Assembly (NCBI GenBank): GCA_031550205.1
Contig: JAVBOV010000010.1
Location: 1-5,583 of the forward strand
DNA length: 5,583 bases
Reading direction: 5' to 3'
Source: JAVBOV01 sp031550205
Lineage (GTDB): Bacteria > Pseudomonadota > Alphaproteobacteria > RF32 > CAG-239
The notes beneath the pieces were generated by a model that worked only from the letters and a program-made list of their open reading frames with translations, had not been told where the DNA came from and ran no database searches. Positions 1 to 4,193 of this stretch are shown here, piece after piece. How positions within the stretch are numbered: the first letter of the stretch is position 1; every line of letters starts with the position of its first letter. Position numbers and translations under genes: made by a program.

Positions 1-108
1 ACCACTGACCTGGTTTTCAAGACCAAAGATGAGGAAAAATGGCAAAAAGCCATAGATGATTTGGGGATAGATGTAAGCCGTCTGGCTGATTACAGCGGCC
101 ACAGTTAA
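1..108 (+). CDS. C-terminal fragment of an unidentified protein (5' end outside window)
   Basis: Frame 1 is open from the first base to a TAA at 106-108 and gives 35 residues ending in ADYSGHS. The fragment is hydrophilic and probably partly helical (KDEEKWQKAIDDLGID). Its codons resemble those of the neighbouring genes, and it stops just before a non-coding repeat block, which supports it as a true gene end. I do not recognise the family. It lies on the same strand as rpsU about 200 bp upstream, but the repeat block and a separate candidate promoter between them argue against one tight operon. Confidence 0.6.
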   Translation, partial: TTDLVFKTKDEEKWQKAIDDLGIDVSRLADYSGHS

Positions 109-118
109 CCCCAAAAGC

Positions 119-156
119 GTCATTGCGAGGACCGCGAGGCGTGACGCGGCAATCTC
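119..156. repeat. GTCATTGCGAG-type intergenic palindromic repeat, copy 1
   Basis: The segment begins GTCATTGCGAG and ends GCGGCAATCTC, and it matches the start and end of the segment at 2167-2199. It can fold: CCGCG at 132-136 pairs with CGCGG at 145-149, and ATTG at 122-125 pairs with CAAT at 150-153. It lies 11 bp after the stop of the upstream gene. Repeats of this general sequence are known in intergenic regions of many bacteria. A role as a 3'-end RNA structure is possible but not shown. Confidence 0.7.
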
Positions 157-165
157 GTTCACATC

Positions 166-193
166 GTCATCCTGAACTCGTTTCAGGATCTCA
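166..193. repeat. GTCATCCTGAA-type hairpin repeat
   Basis: The 8-bp arms ATCCTGAA (169-176) and TTCAGGAT (182-189) form a perfect inverted repeat around a 5-base loop. It begins GTCAT, like the neighbouring repeat at 119-156. Sequences of this form are common dispersed intergenic palindromes in bacteria. There is no T-tract after it, so it is not an obvious intrinsic terminator, although it could protect the 3' end of the upstream transcript. Confidence 0.65.
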
Positions 194-239
194 TCCATAT
201 CATTAGGCGTGATGATATCGGCAAATTCCAAATTTTCTC

Positions 240-268
240 TTGCCAGATAATATTTTGTGTGCTAGAAA
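240..268 (+). promoter_or_regulatory. Candidate sigma70-type promoter of rpsU
   Basis: TTGCCA at 240-245 (5 of 6 consensus bases) and TAGAAA at 263-268 (4 of 6) are separated by 17 bp. Transcription would start near 275, leaving a leader of roughly 37 bases before the GTG at 312. The -10 box is weak and other AT-rich hexamers lie nearby, so this is only the best candidate. Confidence 0.35.
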
Positions 269-299
269 GGCACAACTTTTTAATAAAACAGTTTGAAAT

Positions 300-306
300 G
301 AGGTGA
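300..306 (+). promoter_or_regulatory. Strong Shine-Dalgarno site of rpsU
   Basis: GAGGTGA lies 5 bases before the GTG at 312 and is a long match to the anti-Shine-Dalgarno end of 16S rRNA. It fixes the non-ATG start codon. The ATG at 298-300 is out of frame and meets a stop two codons later (ATG AGG TGA). Confidence 0.8.
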
Positions 307-311
307 TTTAA

Positions 312-518
312 GTGGTTCAAGTTACCGTATTAGGTAATGATGTTGCTCAGTCTTTGAAGGTATTGAAGAAAAAAATGCAGCGTGAAGGCGTTTTCCGCGA
401 AATGAAGCTGCGCCGCCATCATGAGAAGTCTTCAGAGAAAAAAGCACGCCGCCAAGCTGAGGCCGTTCGCCGCGCCAGAAAACAGCTCCGCAAACGCTTA
501 GATACTGAAGGTTTCTAG
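312..518 (+). CDS. rpsU: 30S ribosomal protein S21
   Basis: This is small-subunit ribosomal protein S21, which binds the 30S platform near the 3' end of 16S rRNA and helps mRNA selection during initiation. The 68-residue product has the family length and pattern: an MVQV start, then LKKKMQREGVFREMKLRRH and a very basic helical tail containing AEAVRRARKQLRKR. The pattern is of the alphaproteobacterial type. Translation starts at GTG, which gives the conserved M-V-Q-V N-terminus; the site is fixed by GAGGTGA five bases upstream. The gene appears monocistronic, with a candidate promoter at 240-268 and a terminator 8 bases after the stop. Identification is secure. Confidence 0.97.
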   Translation: MVQVTVLGNDVAQSLKVLKKKMQREGVFREMKLRRHHEKSSEKKARRQAEAVRRARKQLRKRLDTEGF

Positions 519-526
519 ATATATGC

Positions 527-555
527 AAAAAGCCCGCCAACCGGCGGGTTTTTTT
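527..555. terminator. Bidirectional intrinsic terminator between rpsU and yafQ
   Basis: CCCGCC (533-538) and GGCGGG (543-548) form a GC-rich stem with an AACC loop. On the plus strand seven Ts follow (549-555), which suits termination of rpsU. On the minus strand the run of As at 527-531 reads as five Ts after the same stem, so the hairpin can also end the yafQ transcript arriving from the right. It lies between the two convergent stop codons (518 and 559). Confidence 0.88.
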
Positions 556-558
556 ATT

Positions 559-825
559 TTACTTAAATAAGCCAGCATGAGAACCAATTCGATACAAATA
601 TAAAATGCCGTTAGTTGCTCTGAATACTAGCAATAAATCAGGTCTTATATGACACTCCATATAGTTTTTATAATTGCCGGTCAGAGGGTGCAGGCAGTAT
701 TTTTTATCTAATTCTTTTTCCTCAATCAAGCAGGTTAGAACGTATTTCAGCTCTTCCAGAGCACGCTTGTCTTTTATCTTTTTTACATCTGTCTTAAATG
801 CAGAGGCTCTTTTAATTTCCAGCAT
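559..825 (-). CDS. yafQ: YafQ-family toxin, ribosome-dependent mRNA endoribonuclease
   Basis: The 88-residue product matches the YafQ branch of the RelE/ParE toxins, which cleave mRNA in the ribosomal A site. The family landmarks are in order: SxxFKxDxKK at 8-16, LHPLTGNYKNY at 45-55, ECHIRPD at 57-63 and YRIGSHAGLF at 78-87. Aligned by eye with E. coli YafQ (catalytic H50, H63, D67, W68, H87, with R83 and F91 also conserved), the equivalents are H46, H59, D63, L64, H83, R79 and F87. All are kept except the tryptophan, which is Leu here. The ATG lies 1 base after the dinJ stop, with AGGG inside the dinJ end as a likely binding site, so the pair is co-transcribed and translationally coupled. 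The gene appears intact. Confidence 0.92.
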   Translation of the reverse strand: MLEIKRASAFKTDVKKIKDKRALEELKYVLTCLIEEKELDKKYCLHPLTGNYKNYMECHIRPDLLLVFRATNGILYLYRIGSHAGLFK

Positions 826-826
826 C

Positions 827-1093
827 TTAAATCCCTAAATCTTCAAACAAAGCCTCTTTACTGCCAAACTTGGCAACGTTTATATCATTATCCGCATCTT
901 CAATAACTTTTTGCGTCACCTGGTTAACTTCCCTGACTGTAGATGGCCTGAACGGCAGACCTTTCTCGACAGTTACTTGGTTTAAGAACAAGCGCACTCC
1001 GTCGCTGATTGAAAGCCCCATGGCATTAAGAACTTTCTCGGCGTTTTTCTTAACCTTGTCCTCAATCCTGGCTTGAATAATACAATCTTTCAT
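827..1093 (-). CDS. dinJ: DinJ/RelB-family antitoxin
   Basis: The 88-residue product matches DinJ antitoxins, which bind and neutralise YafQ and repress their own operon. Residues 1-50 form the ribbon-helix-helix DNA-binding part: an N-terminal strand QARIED, then KKNAEKVLNAMGLSISDGVRLFLNQV, followed by the family motif EKGLPFRP at 43-50. The C-terminal part (51-88), which should wrap the toxin, ends in ALFEDLGI, very close to the DLFDKLGI end of E. coli DinJ. I chose the ATG at 1093 because AAGGAG lies 7 bases upstream and the protein then has the family length. An upstream in-frame ATG at 1132 would put 13 atypical residues ahead and would start inside the promoter and operator. The antitoxin comes first in the operon, as is usual. 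Confidence 0.92.
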   Translation of the reverse strand: MKDCIIQARIEDKVKKNAEKVLNAMGLSISDGVRLFLNQVTVEKGLPFRPSTVREVNQVTQKVIEDADNDINVAKFGSKEALFEDLGI

Positions 1094-1110
1094 CTTCTTT
1101 CTCCTTAATA

Positions 1111-1143
1111 ATGTATATGTATTGTAATACATAGGTCATACAT
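1111..1143. promoter_or_regulatory. Probable DinJ-YafQ operator (ATGTAT/ATACAT palindromes)
   Basis: A perfect 18-bp inverted repeat at 1116-1133 consists of TATGTATT, a GT centre and AATACATA. Two further half-sites flank it, ATGTAT at 1111-1116 and ATACAT at 1138-1143, giving four ATGTAT-type hexamers in 33 bp. The array covers the -10 box and most of the spacer of the dinJ promoter. DinJ-type ribbon-helix-helix antitoxins are known to repress their operon from such palindromes. The assignment to DinJ here is inferred from position. Confidence 0.65.
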
Positions 1144-1149
1144 TGTCAA
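1121..1149 (-). promoter_or_regulatory. Promoter of the dinJ-yafQ operon
   Basis: Read on the minus strand, TTGACA (1149-1144, perfect consensus) is followed after 17 bp by TACAAT (1126-1121, 5 of 6). Transcription should begin near 1114, about 20 bases before the dinJ ATG, leaving room for the AAGGAG at 1106-1101. The overlap with the palindromic operator supports autorepression. Confidence 0.8.
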
Positions 1150-1214
1150 TATGCAATTAACAATCTCAAAGTAAAATTGTAACAAAACTTTAACATAAAA
1201 ATCGTTGAAAATCT

Positions 1215-1228
1215 TGTGTGTGTGTGTG
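1215..1228. repeat. (TG)7 dinucleotide tract upstream of the 1294 gene
   Basis: Seven uninterrupted TG units lie 65 bp before the start codon of the membrane protein gene, in an otherwise AT-rich intergenic region. Tracts of this kind can change length by polymerase slippage. It lies just after a TTGAAA hexamer (1205-1210), and a TATTAT hexamer is found downstream at 1256-1261. Whether it affects transcription cannot be told from one sequence. Confidence 0.85.
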
Positions 1229-1293
1229 GTACTCTGGAAGAGTTAAATCGGTATTTATTATAGAAAATTATTAATCATTAAAAATAAAAAATT

Positions 1294-2109
1294 ATGAAAA
1301 AAAACAACATTTTGATTGGATTGGCCATAGGTCTATGGTTTGCCGCAGTGGTACTCATTTTCTTGGGAACCGCATTTGAAGCATCTAAACATTATGTCTC
1401 AGCCCTTATTCTTGGTGGATTTGGTGTTTTAGCATGGTTTATTTGGCTACTTTTTCCTGAGACAAAGCCTAAAGCTTCTGAAAAAGAACCAATGGCACCG
1501 CTTCAAAAAACAGCACCGGAAGAACTCTCTAGATATGCCGAAGCCAAAGCCAAGCTTGAACGGTTTCTTCAAAAGAAGAAACAGCTTGAAAGCCAGGGAT
1601 ATACGGAAGAAGGGCTAAGAGCGGCTATGTGTGGCGCAAGTTACGAGCTTCTAAATCTAAAGCCTGAAGAATCTATTTTGCAAAAAGCAGATTTTCAGAA
1701 ACTTTTAGAGAAGTGCGGCGAAAAGGATATTGATATCAAAGATATAAGCCTGCACAAAGGTTTAAATCTTCGTTGGAGAGATTATTGGTTTCACCTTCCA
1801 TCGCAAAGACTTTGCTTATTGCCAGCGGGATTGAAAGAGATTGAAAAGGTCCCTGTTGGTCCGTCTCAGCATACGGTTGCCAATAATACCCCCAAAGGAT
1901 ATCCAGTGCTTATAAGGTATGATGGCGAAGCGATCACATACTCTATCCTTTTCAGAACTGTCCCCACAAAGGATGAAGATGGTAATATAATCTATGAAGA
2001 GACCAAGTTAGTCATTTATGCTGAAAAGTGTGATTCTATCTTGCAAGTTATTAATGATATAAAAGAATTAGATTCCTATGCCAGCGTATATTCAGCTTTC
2101 TGGTCTTAG
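1294..2109 (+). CDS. Membrane-anchored protein of unknown function
   Basis: I do not recognise this 271-residue family. Residues about 5-25 and 33-55 are two hydrophobic helices joined by a short loop (FEASKHY). The lysine-rich stretch after the second helix (KPKASEKE) suggests that both ends face the cytoplasm. Residues about 75-105 are rich in Lys, Glu and Ala and look like a helical stalk or short coiled coil. The rest, about 105-271, appears to be a soluble mixed domain with a conspicuous RWRDYWFHLPSQRLCLLP segment near 160-177 and strand-like stretches such as GYPVLIRYDGEAITYSILF. No catalytic motif is evident. The ATG is preceded only by A/T-rich sequence with no Shine-Dalgarno match. 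The gene stands alone, with its own terminator and with minus-strand genes on both sides. Its function is unknown. Confidence 0.85.
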   Translation: MKKNNILIGLAIGLWFAAVVLIFLGTAFEASKHYVSALILGGFGVLAWFIWLLFPETKPKASEKEPMAPLQKTAPEELSRYAEAKAKLERFLQKKKQLESQGYTEEGLRAAMCGASYELLNLKPEESILQKADFQKLLEKCGEKDIDIKDISLHKGLNLRWRDYWFHLPSQRLCLLPAGLKEIEKVPVGPSQHTVANNTPKGYPVLIRYDGEAITYSILFRTVPTKDEDGNIIYEETKLVIYAEKCDSILQVINDIKELDSYASVYSAFWS

Positions 2110-2130
2110 TTTTCCCATAATTTAAGCAAC

Positions 2131-2158
2131 AAAAGCTCTCCAATCGGAGAGCTTTTTT
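2131..2158 (+). terminator. Intrinsic terminator of the 1294-2109 gene
   Basis: AGCTCTCC (2134-2141) pairs perfectly with GGAGAGCT (2146-2153) around an AATC loop. The stem extends through an A-run (2131-2133) against the T-run, which continues to 2158. The hairpin starts about 22 bases after the TAG stop. This is a classical factor-independent terminator. Confidence 0.9.
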
Positions 2159-2166
2159 GTGTTTTT

Positions 2167-2199
2167 GTCATTGCGAGAAGCGAAGCGACGCGGCAATCC
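2167..2199. repeat. GTCATTGCGAG-type intergenic palindromic repeat, copy 2
   Basis: This is a second copy of the element at 119-156. Both start GTCATTGCGAG and end in GACGCGGCAATC, while the middle differs in length and sequence. Like copy 1, it sits just behind the 3' end of a plus-strand gene and is followed by a different GTCAT-family hairpin. It begins within 10 bases of the terminator T-run. Confidence 0.7.
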
Positions 2200-2227
2200 A
2201 ACCAAAATAATTAGCCATATTTTTGAC

Positions 2228-2255
2228 CTGGATTCCAGCTTTCGCTGGAATGACA
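2228..2255. repeat. Hairpin repeat ATTCCAGC/GCTGGAAT
   Basis: ATTCCAGC (2232-2239) and GCTGGAAT (2244-2251) form a perfect 8-bp stem with a TTTC loop, followed by GACA. Read on the minus strand it starts TGTCATTCCAGC, so it belongs to the same GTCAT-headed type as the other repeats, in opposite orientation to the neighbouring copy. It resembles widespread intergenic palindromes of the ATTCC-N-GGAAT type. It lies just beyond the stop of the acidic-protein gene, but no T-run follows it on either strand. Confidence 0.7.
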
Positions 2256-2268
2256 TAGATGTTTTTCC

Positions 2269-2562
2269 TTAATCATTAATCTCCGCCTCATAGGCGTAGA
2301 CTATTTCGGCGTCTTCTTCTTTTTTGGTGCGGCTTAGTTCGCAGACCAGGAGTTTGTCGGCATCTTCCAGGCTGTCAAACACATTTTCTTCAATATCTTC
2401 AAGCAAAATGCTGTCTTTGGCATTGCGATACAAAACGGCCGAACCTTCAGCGCGGTTCAGGTCGATGTGCGATTCGTCGGGTTCACCTTCCTGATGATAA
2501 ATCAGAAGCATAACCTCGTCTTCTTCATTAATCAGAAAGTCAAAAGTCTTAAATTCATCCAT
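2269..2562 (-). CDS. Small acidic hypothetical protein
   Basis: The 97-residue product is strongly acidic, with about 30 Asp/Glu against about 8 Lys/Arg. It begins DEFKTFDFLINEEDEVMLLIY and ends EDAEIVYAYEAEIND. Alternating hydrophobic stretches (VMLLIYHQ, SAVLYRN, KLLVCELS, IVYAYEA) suggest a compact beta-rich soluble domain; there is no signal peptide or membrane segment. I do not recognise a family, although the short acidic form loosely recalls small DUF1292-like proteins. AAGGGA (2575-2570) lies 7 bases before the ATG, which supports the start and real coding. The gene diverges from the M50B-like gene across a 90-bp gap. Its function is unknown. Confidence 0.8.
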   Translation of the reverse strand: MDEFKTFDFLINEEDEVMLLIYHQEGEPDESHIDLNRAEGSAVLYRNAKDSILLEDIEENVFDSLEDADKLLVCELSRTKKEEDAEIVYAYEAEIND

Positions 2563-2581
2563 GATAAAATCCCTTATTAAT

Positions 2582-2610
2582 TTGCCTTAAAGGCTAACAT
2601 GGTTTATGCT
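2582..2610 (+). promoter_or_regulatory. Candidate promoter of the M50B-like gene
   Basis: TTGCCT (2582-2587) and TATGCT (2605-2610) each match 4 of 6 consensus bases and are 17 bp apart. Two small dyads lie on or beside it: GCCTT-A-AAGGC at 2584-2594 and GCTATT-N8-AATAGC at 2608-2627. Either could be an operator or a leader hairpin. It lies in the 90-bp divergent gap, so it may also bear on the acidic-protein gene. Confidence 0.3.
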
Positions 2611-2652
2611 ATTTTTCAAATAATAGCTACGCTTTATTAACAAAGGCATAAG

Positions 2653-3318
2653 ATGCGCACCATACTAGGCAAAATCCTCTGGCTCTCCAAGTGGCCCATA
2701 GCATTGTTCATGCTCTGGTCTCTGCCGGCATATTTCATGTCGCTGCGCTATTTCAGCTTTGCCCGCTGGAGCTTTGTTGCCTTTGCCGCCGGCATGATTA
2801 TGTTCTTTTTCATGGGCACCATGATGGATAAATCTGTCCGTCAGGTGATGCAAACCCTTTCTCACGAGCTGACTCATGCTTTTTTTGCGCTGCTCTCTTT
2901 TCACAAGGTTAAAGGCCTGCGCCTAAACCCCGATGATTCCGGCGGCAACACTGAACTGGATGACGGCAATATCAACTGGCTGATTATCATCTCGCCATAT
3001 TTCTTTCCGCTGTTTGCCTTTCTTTTTATGGTGGGAATGGATTTGTTCATCCGCCTCACCTCATCAAATCTCATCTATAACGGCGTTTTGGGCTATTTCA
3101 TGGGTTATCATTTCGACACGGTTTTTTCGCAGGTTAATGAAAAACAAACCGATTTGCCGCGCGTTTCATATAAATTTTGCTGGATGTTTCTGCCCGGCGC
3201 CAATCTTTGGGCTTTAGGAAGCGTCATGGCTTTCAACTCCCGCGGCTGGGAAGGCTTGTTCTTATACCAAAAACTAATCTGGCATTTAAGCTTTAACTGG
3301 CCGATGAGTTTGTTTTAG
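2653..3318 (+). CDS. M50B-like integral membrane protein with HELTH zinc motif
   Basis: The 221-residue product is an integral membrane protein with about five hydrophobic segments: roughly 8-29, 38-57, 108-133, 139-158 and 175-194. HELTH at 71-75 fits the HExxH zinc site, where the two His bind metal and Glu activates water. It is followed by VKGLRLNPDDSGGNTE (86-101), much like the segment after HExxH in peptidase M50B-like proteins, where a Gly-Thr pair follows. D155 in GYHFDT (151-156) is a possible third ligand. The usual site-2 protease NPDG/LDG motif is not obvious, so proteolytic activity is unproven. AAAGG lies 6 bases before the ATG. The stop overlaps the convergent ldcA stop by 4 bp. 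A role in cleaving a membrane-bound substrate is inference. Confidence 0.85.
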   Translation: MRTILGKILWLSKWPIALFMLWSLPAYFMSLRYFSFARWSFVAFAAGMIMFFFMGTMMDKSVRQVMQTLSHELTHAFFALLSFHKVKGLRLNPDDSGGNTELDDGNINWLIIISPYFFPLFAFLFMVGMDLFIRLTSSNLIYNGVLGYFMGYHFDTVFSQVNEKQTDLPRVSYKFCWMFLPGANLWALGSVMAFNSRGWEGLFLYQKLIWHLSFNWPMSLF

Positions 3319-4193
3319 GCCTCAACCACGCATTTATCTGCGTCTAGCTTAATCTTCCCGCCAATCGGCAGAATATAACGCTTGTCTTTGTGGCCGTATG
3401 GGAAGTCTTTGATAATGGGCATCTTCAGGCCCTTGCAGAAGTCTTTGATAACATCGTCAATGCTGCCGTCGGCTTTGGCTTGCGGCTTGCAGTCTTTGAA
3501 ATCACCGAAAATAATGCCTTTAACTTTATCAAAATTTTTACATTGCCTCAATTGGGTCAGCATCAACTCAATCTTATAAGTATATTCGCTCACATCTTCA
3601 ATCAGCAAAATCTTGTCTTTCAAATCCGGCAGATATTGAGTTCCGCACATCGAGCGAATCATGCTCAAACAGCCGCCGATTAAAACGCCTTCTGCCGTTC
3701 CGCCATGCACGGTTTTGCCGGCTTTAATGGTTTGGCTTTCTTTGTTCAAAACAGCTTTCAGGCTGCCGGCCACAGTTGGGTTCAGCTTTTCGGCTTTAAA
3801 ATCGCGCACCAAAGAAATGCCGGTATAACCGACCGCTTTGGTCTTGGCATAAATACCCAGCTGCAAAGCGGTATTATCGCTCAAACCAAATATCGGTTTC
3901 GGGTGCTTCTTAATCACTTCATAATCCAGGCAATCCAAAACCATCTGACTGCCACAGCCGCCGCGGGCACAAAAAATCGCCTTAATATCGCGGTCTTTAT
4001 AAAAATCCATAATATCAGCCGCGCGCTCTTCCGGCGTGCCGGCCATATAACGATGCTGTTTTTTCAAATTTTGCCCCAGGGCCACCCTATAACCGATGCT
4101 TTCAAAATATTTCACGGCACGTTTCAAGTTTTGCATTGCCTCCGCGTTTAAAGAGTTTGACGGGGCAATAACGCCGATTTTTTTAAATTTCAT
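3315..4193 (-). CDS. ldcA: Muramoyltetrapeptide (LD-) carboxypeptidase, peptidase family S66
   Basis: LdcA removes the terminal D-Ala from cytoplasmic murein tetrapeptide, giving tripeptide for re-use in cell wall synthesis. The 292-residue length fits family S66. Landmarks in order are the start IGVIAPSN (6-13), ARGGCGSQMVLDCLDY (76-91), the nucleophile S105 in FGLSDNT, GVLIGGCLSMI (169-179), E199 in LIEDVSEYTYKIE and H268 in FPYGHKD, so the Ser-Glu-His triad is complete at the expected spacing. There is no signal peptide, as expected for a cytoplasmic enzyme. GAGGAG (4206-4201) lies 7 bases before the ATG. The start overlaps the end of the Mur ligase gene by 11 bp, so the two are translationally coupled. 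The 3' end overlaps the convergent M50B-like gene by 4 bp. Confidence 0.95.
   Translation of the reverse strand: MKFKKIGVIAPSNSLNAEAMQNLKRAVKYFESIGYRVALGQNLKKQHRYMAGTPEERAADIMDFYKDRDIKAIFCARGGCGSQMVLDCLDYEVIKKHPKPIFGLSDNTALQLGIYAKTKAVGYTGISLVRDFKAEKLNPTVAGSLKAVLNKESQTIKAGKTVHGGTAEGVLIGGCLSMIRSMCGTQYLPDLKDKILLIEDVSEYTYKIELMLTQLRQCKNFDKVKGIIFGDFKDCKPQAKADGSIDDVIKDFCKGLKMPIIKDFPYGHKDKRYILPIGGKIKLDADKCVVEA

Noticed and set aside
322..540. A 72-codon minus-strand frame across rpsU
   Set aside because: It is antisense to a certain ribosomal protein gene, and its 5' end runs into the terminator hairpin. It has no recognisable features.
1094..1132. Thirteen-residue N-terminal extension of DinJ from the upstream ATG at 1132
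   Set aside because: That ATG lies upstream of the predicted transcription start, within the promoter spacer and operator. The ATG at 1093 has AAGGAG at ideal spacing and gives the normal family length.
119..2255. CRISPR array suggested by recurring GTCAT-type repeats
   Set aside because: The repeats are few, differ in sequence and length, lie about 2 kb apart and have no regular spacers. They fit dispersed intergenic palindromes.
2228..2255. Repeat hairpin as an intrinsic terminator for the acidic-protein gene
   Set aside because: The stem is sound, but no T-run follows it on the minus strand, so it lacks the second part of a factor-independent terminator.
3705..4151. A 148-codon open frame on the plus strand opposite ldcA
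   Set aside because: It is antisense to a complete S66 carboxypeptidase with an intact catalytic triad, and its composition is what a shadow frame of that gene would give.
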